Shown here one piece after another: positions 41,886 to 51,532 of a stretch of DNA of 64,000 nt. Made by a program: the position numbers and the translations under genes. The notes below the pieces were generated by a model. The model saw only the letters and a list, made by a program, of their open reading frames with translations. It made no database searches and was not told the DNA's origin. The stretch is from Cellulomonas soli (GTDB taxonomy: Bacteria; Actinomycetota; Actinomycetes; Actinomycetales; Cellulomonadaceae): the NCBI RefSeq assembly GCF_013409305.1, contig NZ_JACBZJ010000001.1:4030001-4094000 (forward strand), given 5' to 3'. The first letter of the stretch is position 1, and each line of letters begins with the position of its first letter.

Positions 41886-44608
41886 GCCGGACCGCCTCCC
41901 GGGTCGGCGCTCGCGCCGGCGCTCGAGGACGTGGCACCCAGCAGCTCCAGGACGACCGGACCGAGCTCGGTCACGTCACCGGCGCCGACCGTCAGCAGCA
42001 GGTCGCCAGGACGGGCGTGCGCGGCGATCGCCGCGGCGGCCCCGAGCCGGTCGGGCACGAACGTCGCCACGGTGCCCGCCGGAACCTGGTCGACCACGAG
42101 CGCGCCGGTCACCTCGGGGTCGGGATCCTCGCGTGCGGCGTACACGTCCGTGACGACGACCACGTCGGCCAGCCCGAAGGCCTCGCCGAACTCGCGTGCG
42201 AACGTCCGGGTGCGGGAGTAGAGGTGCGGCTGGAAGAGCGCGAGCACACGACCGCCGTCCGCGACCGTCCGGGCGGCCCGCAGCAGCGCGGCCACCTCCG
42301 TGGGGTGGTGCGCGTAGTCGTCGACGACCCGGACCCCGCCCACGGTGCCCCGGTCCTCGAAGCGTCGGCCGGTACCCCGGAACGCCTCCAGGCCGCGTGC
42401 GGCCTCCTCGGCCGAGAGCCCCAGACGCCGCAGCACGGCCCACGCAGCGGCCGCGTCGAGCGCGTTGTGCGCCCCGGGCACGGCCAGCCGCACCTCGACG
42501 CTCGCCCCGTCCTGTGCCGTGAGGCTCACCGACCAGCGATCGCCGTCGGCGACCTGGTCCCCCACCACGACGTCGGCATCGGCGGCCCGGCCGTAGGTCA
42601 CCACGTCCGTCCCCGCGGCGGCCAACGGCTCACGGACCTGCTCGACGAGCCGAACCGCGCCCGGGTCGTCCGCGCACGCCACGAGCAGGCCGCCCGGACG
42701 GATCCGCCGCGCGAACCGGGTGAACGCCTCCTCGAAGGCCTCGCGCGTGCCGTAGTGGTCGAGGTGGTCCGGCTCGACGTTCGTCACGACGGCCACCAGC
42801 GGCCGGTAGGCGAGGAAGGACCCGTCGGACTCGTCGGCCTCCGCGACGAACACCGGACCGTGCCCGTCCCGGCTCCCGCCCAGGGGCCCCTCGTCGGACA
42901 GCACCGAGCCACCGATCGCGAACGACGGGTCGGCGCCCTCCTCGACGAGCGCCGTGGCGATCATCGCCGAGGTCGTGGTCTTGCCGTGCGCGCCGGCGAC
43001 GGCGACGGAGTCCCGGTCCGCCATGAGCGCCGCCAGAGCCTCCGAGCGGTGCAGGACGCGCAGCCCCCGCGCACGCGCCTCGGTCAGCTCGGGGTTCGAC
43101 TCGCGCACCGCCGAGGACACCACGACGGTGCGCGCACTCCCGAGGTGCGCCGGGTCGTGGCCCACGAACACCTGCACGCCGGCCGCTCGCAGCCCCGGCA
43201 ACGCGGGTCTGTCGTGCGCGTCGGAACCGCTCGTCGGGACCCCTCGGGCCGCCAGCAGTGCGGCGATCGCCGACATGCCCGCCCCGCCGACGCCGATCAG
43301 GTGGGTGGCGCCGAGCGCGAGGACGTCGTCGGTGGCCGGCGGGAGGTGAGCCTCGACGAGGCGTGCCACGCGGGTCGCCGCGTCGCTCACGCCGACCCCG
43401 GCCGCCGCGGCGGCCATGCGGGACCGCGTCGCGGCCGCATCCGCCCCGACGAGCAGCCCGATGACGTGCTCCTCGACCCACGCCGCGTCGAGCGCGGCGT
43501 CGTCCACCAGCAGACCACCGCCGGCCTCGACGACCGGGGCCGCGTTGAGCCGCTGCTCACCGTTGCCGATCGGCAGCGGGACGTACACGGCCGGGATGCC
43601 GAGCGCCGCCAGCTCGCACACCGTCCCGGCGCCCGCCCGGCCCAGCACGACGTCGGCGACGGCGAGCCCGAGGTGCATCTGCGAGAGGTACGGAAGCACG
43701 TGGTAGCGCTCGGCGCCGGGCAGTCCCTCGAGGCGCGCTCGCACGGCCCGGTCCTTGTCGGCACCCGTCAGGTGCAGCACCTGGACGCCGGCGGCCAGCA
43801 GCGCCGAGGCGGCCGAGGAGACCGCCGTGTTCACGCTCACCGCGCCGAGCGACCCGCCCGTCACGAGCAGCGTGGGCAGGTCCGGGTCGAGCCCGAGCTC
43901 GGCGGCAGCCGATCGACGCGCCCCCGAGGCGTCCGTGGCCCGCTCCTCGAGGAGCCGGGCGATCGGTGCCCGCAACGGCAGCCCCACGACCTGCTCACCG
44001 GGAAGGCCCGTGCCGCCGAAGGTGACCGCCACCTCGGCCGCCCAACGGGCGCCGAGCTTGTTCGCGAGGCCCGCACGGGCGTTCTGCTCGTGGATGACGA
44101 CCGGCACGCCCCGGCGGCGGGCCGCCAGGTAGGCCGGCGTCGAGACGTACCCGCCGAACCCCACGACGACCTGCGCGCCGTACTCCTCGATCGCACGGTC
44201 GGCCGCGTGCACCGCCTCCTGCAGGCGACCCGGGAGGCGGAACCAGTCGAGCGTGGGTCGACGGGGAAGCGGCACCCGCGGCACGACGGCCAGGGGCAGG
44301 CCGTGCTCGGGCACCAGGCGCGCCTCGAGGCCGCTCGCAGTACCCAGCACGGTCACCTGCACCGACGGGTCGCGGCGACGCAGCTCGTCGGCCACGGCCA
44401 GCAGCGGGTTGACGTGCCCGGCCGTGCCACCCCCGGCGAGCAGCACGGACCGCGGCGCCCGTGCACCCCCCGACGGCTGCGCAGGGGTGGTCGTCGGTGC
44501 GGCGGCGGTGCTGATGGGGTCCTCGTTCCGGTGGGGCTGACGGTCGGCTCTCTGGCGGGTCCGGCTGCCGGGGGCGTCCCGCGGGGGGTCGACCTGCCCG
44601 TCAGCCAC
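41882..44608 (-). CDS. Fused MurG-MurC: GlcNAc transferase joined to UDP-MurNAc-Ala ligase
   Basis: One uninterrupted 908-residue frame holds two normally separate enzymes. MurG (about 52-425) has G-G-G-T-A-G-H (about 58-64), G-F-G-G-Y-V-S and H-E-Q-N; it adds GlcNAc to lipid I at the membrane. MurC (about 430-890) has V-G-G-A-G-M-S, S-G-S-D-A-H and the ATP loop G-A-H-G-K543-T-T-T; it adds L-Ala to UDP-MurNAc in the cytosol. They meet at R-L-V-E-A-H-L-P-P-A-T-D-D-V with no stop and no good internal start. Motifs of both look intact. About 50 residues precede MurG. GTG at 44608 overlaps the ftsW stop by eight bases; the end overlaps ftsQ by GTGA. A sequencing frameshift is the main alternative. 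Confidence 0.9.
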   Translation of the reverse strand: MADGQVDPPRDAPGSRTRQRADRQPHRNEDPISTAAAPTTTPAQPSGGARAPRSVLLAGGGTAGHVNPLLAVADELRRRDPSVQVTVLGTASGLEARLVPEHGLPLAVVPRVPLPRRPTLDWFRLPGRLQEAVHAADRAIEEYGAQVVVGFGGYVSTPAYLAARRRGVPVVIHEQNARAGLANKLGARWAAEVAVTFGGTGLPGEQVVGLPLRAPIARLLEERATDASGARRSAAAELGLDPDLPTLLVTGGSLGAVSVNTAVSSAASALLAAGVQVLHLTGADKDRAVRARLEGLPGAERYHVLPYLSQMHLGLAVADVVLGRAGAGTVCELAALGIPAVYVPLPIGNGEQRLNAAPVVEAGGGLLVDDAALDAAWVEEHVIGLLVGADAAATRSRMAAAAAGVGVSDAATRVARLVEAHLPPATDDVLALGATHLIGVGGAGMSAIAALLAARGVPTSGSDAHDRPALPGLRAAGVQVFVGHDPAHLGSARTVVVSSAVRESNPELTEARARGLRVLHRSEALAALMADRDSVAVAGAHGKTTTSAMIATALVEEGADPSFAIGGSVLSDEGPLGGSRDGHGPVFVAEADESDGSFLAYRPLVAVVTNVEPDHLDHYGTREAFEEAFTRFARRIRPGGLLVACADDPGAVRLVEQVREPLAAAGTDVVTYGRAADADVVVGDQVADGDRWSVSLTAQDGASVEVRLAVPGAHNALDAAAAWAVLRRLGLSAEEAARGLEAFRGTGRRFEDRGTVGGVRVVDDYAHHPTEVAALLRAARTVADGGRVLALFQPHLYSRTRTFAREFGEAFGLADVVVVTDVYAAREDPDPEVTGALVVDQVPAGTVATFVPDRLGAAAAIAAHARPGDLLLTVGAGDVTELGPVVLELLGATSSSAGASADPGGGPA

Positions 44609-45902
44609 GGGTGCGGCCGATCACGGCCAGCGAGCGTCGCACGACGCTCGGGCGGGCGGCAAGGGCCTGGGCCGCTCCCGGTTCCGTGCGCGCGAAGGCG
44701 ATCACGACACCGAGCGCTGCCATCGTCATGATCAGCGCGGACCCGCCCGCCGAGACGAGCGGCAGAGGCACGCCGATGACGGGTGCGAGCCCGATCACGA
44801 CTGCGATGTTGACCAGCGCCTGCCCGATGATCCAGCACAGGATCGCGCCCGTGGTGATCCGCACGAACGGGTCGGGGTGGCGACCGATGAGCCGGACCAT
44901 CGCCAGGGCGAGCAGCGCGAACAGGCCGAGGACGAGCAGCGTCCCGATCAGCCCCAGCTCCTCGCCGATGATCGCGAAGATGAAGTCGTTGTGCGCCTCG
45001 GGCAGGTACGACCACTTCTCGCGGCTCTCCCCCAGGCCGAGCCCGCCCCAACCTCCGGTGGCCAGCCCGTACCCGCCGTGCAGCGTCTGGTAGCAGTCGC
45101 TCGTCGGGTCGCACGAGTCCGACAGCCAGCTCAGGATCCGGTTCATCCGGTTCGTGCTCGACCGGGTCAGCATCACGGCGACGGCCACGCCTGCCCCCGC
45201 GGCCACCCCGAAGATCCGCAGCGGAACCCCCGCGACGAACATGGCCCCACCCACGAGCAGCAGCAGCACCAACGCCGTGCCCAGGTCGTGACCTGCGAGG
45301 ACGGCGCCCACGGCGATCCCCGCCACCGGAGCAGCCGGGACGAGTGCGTGCTTCCACTCCTGCAGGAGCGCCTGCTTGCGCGAAAGGACGGCACCGAGCC
45401 ACAGCGCGAGGGCCAGCTTGATGGCCTCAGAGGGCTGCGCGGTGAAACCACCGACACACACCCAGTTCTGGTTGCCGCCCGTGCCGCAGCCGACGCCCGG
45501 CACGAAGACCAGCAACTGGAATGCCACCGCCGCTACCAGCGCGGGCCACGCGACCGCGCGCAGCACCCGCACGGGCACCCGCGTGAGCACGAGCATGAGC
45601 GGCAGCCCCATGAGCGCGTACCGGGCCTGGTTGACGAAGACCGCGTACGGGGAGTTGCCCTCGTCGAGCGACTCGACGCTCGAGCTGGACAGCACCATGA
45701 CGAGCCCGATGACGAGCAGAAGCGCCGTCGCGCCGATCAGCACGTAGTAGCTCGTCACGGCGCTGTTCCAGTGGCCCAGGCCCGAGCCCGTCGGTGCGGG
45801 TGTCGCCGTGCTGCCGGACCGCGGGCCCGCCGGCGCACCGGTGGCAGGGCCGACGGCCTTCGTGCGGTCACGGCTGCCGGGGCGCGGGGTCGTCGCGGTC
45901 AT
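44601..45902 (-). CDS. ftsW: FtsW, SEDS peptidoglycan glycosyltransferase
   Basis: The 433-residue membrane protein has a 45-residue hydrophilic N terminus and about ten helices. The SEDS motifs present are G-C-G-T-G-G-N-Q-N-W, A-Q-P-S-E, H-D-L-G-T-A-L-V, E-A-H-N-D-F-I-F-A-I-I-G-E-E-L-G and P-L-V-S-A-G-G-S. It polymerises septal glycan with FtsI. ATG at 45902 has GAGGG upstream and lies 10 bp after murD. Confidence 0.96.
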   Translation of the reverse strand: MTATTPRPGSRDRTKAVGPATGAPAGPRSGSTATPAPTGSGLGHWNSAVTSYYVLIGATALLLVIGLVMVLSSSSVESLDEGNSPYAVFVNQARYALMGLPLMLVLTRVPVRVLRAVAWPALVAAVAFQLLVFVPGVGCGTGGNQNWVCVGGFTAQPSEAIKLALALWLGAVLSRKQALLQEWKHALVPAAPVAGIAVGAVLAGHDLGTALVLLLLVGGAMFVAGVPLRIFGVAAGAGVAVAVMLTRSSTNRMNRILSWLSDSCDPTSDCYQTLHGGYGLATGGWGGLGLGESREKWSYLPEAHNDFIFAIIGEELGLIGTLLVLGLFALLALAMVRLIGRHPDPFVRITTGAILCWIIGQALVNIAVVIGLAPVIGVPLPLVSAGGSALIMTMAALGVVIAFARTEPGAAQALAARPSVVRRSLAVIGRTRG

Positions 45903-45912
45903 CGCACGGCCC

Positions 45913-47358
45913 TCACGCGCCGGGGGCGTCCGCCGTGAGCGCGTGCACGGCGGCGACGAAGGCCTCACCCCGGGCGGCGTACGAGGCGAACTGGTCCATC
46001 GAGGCGCAGGCGGGGGCGAGCAGGACGCTGACGCGCTCGTCCGTGCCCGCGACCGCGGCGAGGCGGCGGGCGGACTGCACGGCACGGGTCATCACCGTCC
46101 CAGTGTCACCGCCGTCGACCTCGACGACGGTGACCTCGGGTGCGTGTCGGGCGAGCGCGTCCCGCAACGGCGCGCGGTCGGTGCCGATCAGGACGGCGGC
46201 ACGCAGGCGGTCTCGACGGGCGATGACGAGCTCGTCGAAGCTGGCGCCCTTGGCCAGACCCCCCGCGATCCACACCACGGAGCCTTGGTCGAAGGAGCCC
46301 AGCGACGCCGCGGCTGCGTGCGCGTTCGTGGCCTTCGAGTCGTCGACGTACGCCACGCCGTCGACCTCGGCGACCGTGACGATGCGGTGCGCCCCCGGGG
46401 CGTAGGCGCGGAGTCCTTCACGGATCGCGGCAGGCGTGACGCCGTGCGCGAGTGCGAGGCATGCGGCCGCCAACGCGTCCTGGACGACGTGCGGGGGCAC
46501 GGTGCCGTCGGGTCCGGCGAGCCGGTCGAGGTCGGCGAGCGTCCCCAGCTCGGCGGCGTGGGTGTGCCGCAGGCGGGAGAACCCGCGGTCGACCAGGACG
46601 TCCTCGACCGCACCGACCTGTCCGACGCCCGGGGTGCCGACGGTGAAGCCCACGGCGACGGCGCCGTCGAGGACGTCGGCGTCACGGACCAACGACTCGG
46701 TGCGCGGGTCGGCCACGTTGTAGACGCAGGCGACCTGGGCTCGTTCGAAGATGCGGCCCTTGTCGGCGGCGTAGGCCTCGAGCGAACCGTGCCAGTCGAG
46801 GTGGTCGGGGGCCACATTGAGCACCGCGGCCGCCTGTGCGGACATGCTGTGCGTGAAGTGCAGCTGGAAGCTCGACAGCTCGACGGCCAGCACGTCCAGG
46901 TCGGGGTCGGTCGCGGCGAGCACCACCGGCGTGCCGACGTTCCCGACCGCCAGGGCCTGCTCCCCGCCGGCCTGCAGGATCGACTCGAGCATGCCGACGG
47001 TCGTGGTCTTGCCGTTGGTGCCGGTCACCGCAAGCCAGGGGGCCGGCCCGTGCCCGTGCGTGCGGTCGACGCGGACCTGCCAGGCGAGCTCGACCTCGCT
47101 CCAGACGGGGACACCGCGCTCCCCCGCGGACACGAGCAGCGGGTCGTGGGGCGACCACCCGGGGCTCGCGACCACCAGGTCGACCCGGTCGAGCCCACCG
47201 TCGGCCACGAACCGGGCGGGGTCTGCCGCGTCCGCGTCGGCCGCCCGCACGTCGACGGTCACCACCCGCGCGCCGCGGGCGGTGAGCACCTCGAGCGCCG
47301 CACGACCCGACACACCCAGACCCGCGACGACGACGCGGGCACCGTCCAGCACGACCAC
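45913..47358 (-). CDS. murD: UDP-MurNAc-L-Ala:D-Glu ligase MurD
   Basis: The 481-residue cytosolic Mur ligase adds D-glutamate. It has an N-terminal nucleotide-binding domain (V-V-A-G-L-G-V-S-G-R-A-A), the ATP loop G-T-N-G-K-T-T-T and the catalytic E-L-S-S-F-Q-L. N-V-A-P-D-H-L-D-W-H and the C-terminal D-D-S-K-A-T-N also fit. The GTG at 47358 begins directly after the mraY TAG, so the pair is tightly coupled. Confidence 0.97.
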   Translation of the reverse strand: MVVLDGARVVVAGLGVSGRAALEVLTARGARVVTVDVRAADADAADPARFVADGGLDRVDLVVASPGWSPHDPLLVSAGERGVPVWSEVELAWQVRVDRTHGHGPAPWLAVTGTNGKTTTVGMLESILQAGGEQALAVGNVGTPVVLAATDPDLDVLAVELSSFQLHFTHSMSAQAAAVLNVAPDHLDWHGSLEAYAADKGRIFERAQVACVYNVADPRTESLVRDADVLDGAVAVGFTVGTPGVGQVGAVEDVLVDRGFSRLRHTHAAELGTLADLDRLAGPDGTVPPHVVQDALAAACLALAHGVTPAAIREGLRAYAPGAHRIVTVAEVDGVAYVDDSKATNAHAAAASLGSFDQGSVVWIAGGLAKGASFDELVIARRDRLRAAVLIGTDRAPLRDALARHAPEVTVVEVDGGDTGTVMTRAVQSARRLAAVAGTDERVSVLLAPACASMDQFASYAARGEAFVAAVHALTADAPGA

Positions 47359-48441
47359 CTAGCCGGCCACCCATTCCGCGTAGAAGATGCCGACGCCCAG
47401 CGCCACGAACAGCCCGGCGATGATCCAGAACCGGATGACGATCGTCACCTCACCCCACCCCGACAGCTCGAAGTGGTGGTGCAGCGGCGCCATCTTGAAG
47501 ACGCGCTTGCCGGTCATCTTGAAGAAGCCGATCTGGATGATGTCGGAGAGCACCACGAGCACGAACAGCCCACCGATGATCGCGGCGAGGATCTCCGTGC
47601 GCGACACGATCGACAGCCCGGCGAGCGCACCGCCGAGCGCGAGCGAGCCGGTGTCGCCCATGAAGATCCGAGCGGGGCTCGCGTTCCACCACAGGAAGCC
47701 GAAGCAGGCACCGGTAATGGCCGAGGCCACCACCGCGAGCGCGAGCGGGTCGCGCGTCTCGTAGCAGCGGGGTCCGACCGAGGCGAGGAACTGGCAGCTC
47801 TGGTTGAACTGCCACACGCCCACCAGGACGTACGCGCCGAACACGATGAGCGAGACGCCCGTGGCCAGGCCGTCCAGGCCGTCGGTCAGGTTGACGGCGT
47901 TGGACCAGGCCGTGATGAGGAAGTTCGCCCAGATCACGAACAGCACGACGCCGACGGCAGCCCCGGCGAACGCCAGGTCGAGGTTCGTGTCGCGGATGAA
48001 GGAGATGCGCGTGGAGGCCGGCGTGCGGAACGTCTCGTTGGGGAACTGCAGCGCCGCCACGGCGAAGAGCACGCCGACGACGCCCTGCCCCACGATCTTC
48101 CACCGCGCCTTGAGCCCGAGGCTGCGCTGGCGGGAGATCTTGATGAAGTCGTCGAGGAACCCGACGACCCCCAGGCCCGTCATGAGGAACAGCACCAGCA
48201 CGGCGGACGCGGACGGGACGGTCCCGGTCGCCAGCAGGGCGCCCGCCCACCCGAGCAGGGTCGCCCCGATGATCACGACACCGCCCATGGTCGGTGTCCC
48301 GCGCTTGGTGAAGTGCGCGGTCGGGCCGTCCTGCCGGATGAACTGGCCGTACTGCTTGCGGACCAGGAACCGGATGAACAGCGGGGTGCCCAGCAGCGCG
48401 ACGACCATCGCCAGGCCGCCGGAGATCAGGACGGCCTTCAC
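47359..48441 (-). CDS. mraY: Phospho-MurNAc-pentapeptide transferase MraY
   Basis: The 360-residue ten-helix enzyme makes lipid I. The catalytic aspartates are in G-F-L-D-D-F-I-K and L-T-D-G-L-D-G, with F-M-G-D-T-G-S-L-A and the M-A-P-L-H-H-H-F-E loop. GTG at 48441 overlaps the murF stop as GTGA. Confidence 0.98.
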   Translation of the reverse strand: MKAVLISGGLAMVVALLGTPLFIRFLVRKQYGQFIRQDGPTAHFTKRGTPTMGGVVIIGATLLGWAGALLATGTVPSASAVLVLFLMTGLGVVGFLDDFIKISRQRSLGLKARWKIVGQGVVGVLFAVAALQFPNETFRTPASTRISFIRDTNLDLAFAGAAVGVVLFVIWANFLITAWSNAVNLTDGLDGLATGVSLIVFGAYVLVGVWQFNQSCQFLASVGPRCYETRDPLALAVVASAITGACFGFLWWNASPARIFMGDTGSLALGGALAGLSIVSRTEILAAIIGGLFVLVVLSDIIQIGFFKMTGKRVFKMAPLHHHFELSGWGEVTIVIRFWIIAGLFVALGVGIFYAEWVAG

Positions 48442-49877
48442 GGGGTGACCTCCGCAGCGACGAGCCGGTCACCGAGCCGCCACAGACCGGCGTCCTTCGA
48501 GGACTTCACGAGCACGACATCGCCCGGGCGCAGCTCGCTCTCGAGCAGGTCTGCCGCCGCGTCGACATCCGCGACGATGACGACCTCGTCACCCCAGGAA
48601 CCCTCGCGGACCGCGCCGGCAGCGATACCTTCCGCACCCGTCCCCACGACGACCGTCAGCCCGATGTTGAGCCGGACGACCTGCAGGCCGATCATCTCGT
48701 GCTCGGTACGGGCGTCGGGGCCGAGCTCCATCATCTCGCCGAGCACCGCGACCGAGCGCCGGTCGCGCCCGGCGAGGACCGCCAGGGCACGCAGCGCGGC
48801 GCGCACGGAGTCGGGGTTGGCGTTGTAGGAGTCGTCGACGACGGTCACGCCGTCGGCCCGTTCGACCACGTGCATCCGGTGCGGGCTCAAGGCGTCCGCG
48901 CGGGACAGCCGCTCGGCGACCTCGTCGAGCCGCAGCCCGAGCGCCAGCCCCGCGGCCGCGGCGGCCAGGGCGTTGTGCACGTGGTGCTCACCCACGAGCA
49001 GCAGCTGCACCGGGGCGTGCCGGCCGTCCACCACGAGCTGGAACGAGGCCCGGCCCGTCCGGTCGACCCGCACGTCGTGGGCGCGGACAGTCGAGGCCGG
49101 GGCGTTGCCGAAGGTGATGATCTTCCCGGGCGCACGCCCGGCCATGGCCGCCACCCGCGGGTCGTCGGCGTTGAGGATCGCGACGCCGTCGGCGACCAGG
49201 CCGTCGACGAGCTCGGCCTTCGCCGTCGCGACCGCCTCGATCCCGCCGAAGCCTCCGAGGTGCGCGTGGCCGACGACGAGGACCACCGCGATGTCGGGCG
49301 GTGCCACGTCCGTGAGGTAGGTCAGGTGCCCGGGTCCGCTCGCGCCCATCTCCAGGACGAGGTACCGGGTGTGCTCGTCGGCCCGCAGCACCGTGAGCGG
49401 CAGCCCGATCTCGTTGTTGAACGAGCGCACGGGTGCGACGGTCGGCCCGCTCTCGGCGCACAGCTGCGAGAGCAGGTCCTTGGTCGTCGTCTTGCCGACC
49501 GAACCGGTGACGGCCAGCACCTGCAGACCGGAGCCGCCGGGGGCCGCGGCCGCCAGTCGCAGCCTGACCAGGACCTCGCGTGCGAGGTCGCCCAGCGCCC
49601 GCTCGACGTCGGGCACGACGAGCGTGGGCAGCGCCGATCCGGAGGCGTCGACCAGCTCGCGGGCCGCGAGGACGAGGACGGCGCCGGCAGCGACGGCGGA
49701 CGCCGCGTAGTCGTGCCCGTCGACGTTCTCGCCGGGCAGCGCGACGAACAGCGCACCCTGGTCGACCTCGCGCGAGTCCACGATCACCGGGCCGCTCACC
49801 ACGGTGGCCGCAGGCACCCCGGGTGCGAGCACACCACCGGTCACGTCGGCGATCTCCGCCGCGGTCAACGCGATCAC
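48438..49877 (-). CDS. murF: UDP-MurNAc-tripeptide:D-Ala-D-Ala ligase MurF
   Basis: The 479-residue ligase adds D-Ala-D-Ala to complete the pentapeptide. It shows the N-terminal substrate domain ([16 protein letters not shown]), the ATP loop [10 protein letters not shown] and the central [17 protein letters not shown] also fits. GTG at 49877 overlaps the murE stop as GTGA. Confidence 0.97.
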   Translation of the reverse strand: MIALTAAEIADVTGGVLAPGVPAATVVSGPVIVDSREVDQGALFVALPGENVDGHDYAASAVAAGAVLVLAARELVDASGSALPTLVVPDVERALGDLAREVLVRLRLAAAAPGGSGLQVLAVTGSVGKTTTKDLLSQLCAESGPTVAPVRSFNNEIGLPLTVLRADEHTRYLVLEMGASGPGHLTYLTDVAPPDIAVVLVVGHAHLGGFGGIEAVATAKAELVDGLVADGVAILNADDPRVAAMAGRAPGKIITFGNAPASTVRAHDVRVDRTGRASFQLVVDGRHAPVQLLLVGEHHVHNALAAAAAGLALGLRLDEVAERLSRADALSPHRMHVVERADGVTVVDDSYNANPDSVRAALRALAVLAGRDRRSVAVLGEMMELGPDARTEHEMIGLQVVRLNIGLTVVVGTGAEGIAAGAVREGSWGDEVVIVADVDAAADLLESELRPGDVVLVKSSKDAGLWRLGDRLVAAEVTP

Positions 49878-51472
49878 GCGATCGACCCCTGCCGTGCGAC
49901 GCGGGTCTCATGGGCGGCGTGCGCCTCGCGCAGCACGTCGCGGTCGTTGTACCGGTGGAACACGCCGGCGATCTCCTGTGTCGGTTCGTGGCCCTTGCCC
50001 GTGATGATCACGGTGTCCTGGTCGGTCGCCAGGGCGAGGGCGTCGTGGATGGCCTGCGTGCGGCTGGTCGCCTCGTGCACGTCGGTCAGGTGGGGGCGCT
50101 GGCTGCGCACGCCGTCGAGGATCGCGGCGCGGATCGTGGCCGGGTCCTCCGAGCGGGGGTTCTCGTCGGTGACGACGACGACGTCCGCCAGGCGGGCGGC
50201 GATCTCGCCCATGAGCGGGCGCTTGCCCTGGTCGCGGTCCCCGTCGGAGCCGAGCACGAGGATCAGCCTGCCGGGCGTGATCGGCCGGACCGCCTCGAGG
50301 GCGAGCACGAGCGCGTCCGGGGTGTGGGCGTAGTCGACGAGGGACAGCGGCAGGCCGCCGCCCCGCTCGATGACCCGCTCCATGCGCCCGGGGATCTCGT
50401 GGGCGTGCGCGACCGCCTCGATCGCGACGTCCAGGTCGACGCCCGCGGCGTGCGCGACGACGACCGCGAGGGCCGCGTTGGAGACGTTGACCAGCCCCGG
50501 CAGCGGGCTCGCCGCCGTGTGCTCGGCGCCGTCGGGGCCACGCAGCACGAACGTCGAACCGACGCCGTCCAGACCGATGTCCGCGCCGACCACCGCCCAG
50601 TCGGCGTCCGCGGACTCAAGCGACCCGACGTGCGTGGCGACCGACTCGACGGGGATGGCCGACTCTGCGACCAGCCGCCGGCCCCACTCGTCGTCGACGA
50701 CCACGACGCCCCGACGGGCCTGCCCCGGCGCGAACAGCTTCGCCTTGTCGCGGAAGTACCCCTCCATGTCGCCGTGGAAGTCCAGGTGGTCGCGCTGCAG
50801 GTTGGTGAACGCAGCGACGTCGAACTCCAGGCCGCGCACCCGGCCGAGCGCGAGCGCGTGCGAGGACACCTCGGTGGACACCGCGCTCGCCCCCCGCTCG
50901 AGCGCCAGCGCGAGGATCGCCTGGAGCACCGGGGCCTCGACGGTCGTCCGCGGGCTCTCGATGGCCTCCTCGCCGATCCGCAGCTCGACCGTGCCGAGCA
51001 CCGCGGTCGTCGCGTGCCTCGCGCGCAGCGCCGCGTCGACGAAGTAGGTGGTCGTCGTCTTGCCGTTGGTGCCCGTGATGCCGACCGTCACGAGCCGGGT
51101 GCCGGGCTCGTCGTGCAACCACGCGGCGACGGGGCCGGCCAGCGCGCGAGGGTCGTCGGCGAGAAGCACGGGGGCACGGGCGCCGAGGCCTGCGTCCGCG
51201 AGCAGGCGCTGGCCCGCCTCGTCGGTGAGAACCGCCGCCGCACCCGCGTCGAGGGCCTGAGCGGCGTACGCGGCCCCGTGCACCTTGAGCCCGGGCACCG
51301 CCACGAAGACGTCCCCGGGCAGCACGTCCGCGCTGGCGAGCACGACACCGCTGGTCACGGCGTCGTCGGGCAGCGCAGCACCGGCGGTGCGCAGCGCGAA
51401 GCGGGAGACGAGGTCGACGATCCGCCGGGCCGTGGGATGCTCGGGGCGCATCCGGCCCTGGGGGGACGTCAT
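49874..51472 (-). CDS. murE: UDP-MurNAc-dipeptide ligase MurE
   Basis: The 532-residue ligase adds the diamino acid at position 3 of the stem peptide. The ATP loop is G-T-N-G-K-T-T-T-T. The substrate-selecting motif reads D-E-N-P-R-S-E-D-P, the Arg form usually linked with meso-diaminopimelate; many Cellulomonas use ornithine, so specificity is open. ATG at 51472 is chosen over a GTG at 51493 because TAGATT ends seven bases before it, indicating an internal leaderless promoter in the dcw cluster. Confidence 0.95.
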   Translation of the reverse strand: MTSPQGRMRPEHPTARRIVDLVSRFALRTAGAALPDDAVTSGVVLASADVLPGDVFVAVPGLKVHGAAYAAQALDAGAAAVLTDEAGQRLLADAGLGARAPVLLADDPRALAGPVAAWLHDEPGTRLVTVGITGTNGKTTTTYFVDAALRARHATTAVLGTVELRIGEEAIESPRTTVEAPVLQAILALALERGASAVSTEVSSHALALGRVRGLEFDVAAFTNLQRDHLDFHGDMEGYFRDKAKLFAPGQARRGVVVVDDEWGRRLVAESAIPVESVATHVGSLESADADWAVVGADIGLDGVGSTFVLRGPDGAEHTAASPLPGLVNVSNAALAVVVAHAAGVDLDVAIEAVAHAHEIPGRMERVIERGGGLPLSLVDYAHTPDALVLALEAVRPITPGRLILVLGSDGDRDQGKRPLMGEIAARLADVVVVTDENPRSEDPATIRAAILDGVRSQRPHLTDVHEATSRTQAIHDALALATDQDTVIITGKGHEPTQEIAGVFHRYNDRDVLREAHAAHETRVARQGSIA

Positions 51473-51479
51473 GACGGAG

Positions 51480-51485
51480 AATCTA
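51480..51485 (-). promoter_or_regulatory. Leaderless -10 box (TAGATT) for murE
   Basis: TAGATT, seven bases, then the murE ATG, in the 60-bp ftsI-murE gap. It would let murE and later genes be transcribed apart from ftsI. Confidence 0.5.
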
Positions 51486-51532
51486 CCCTGCACGCCCGCC
51501 CCCGACGGAGCCGGGGCGCCCGCTGCCGCCCA

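Noticed and set aside
44505..44540. An ATC start for MurG (I-S-T-A-A-A-P) behind a GAGGA-like sequence
   Set aside because: Tempting after infC, but the upstream 30 codons keep coding-like third positions and the GTG at 44608 overlaps ftsW in the pattern of the cluster.
49874..51493. GTG at 51493 as murE start
   Set aside because: The extra seven residues would be encoded by the TAGATT promoter box and have no Shine-Dalgarno.
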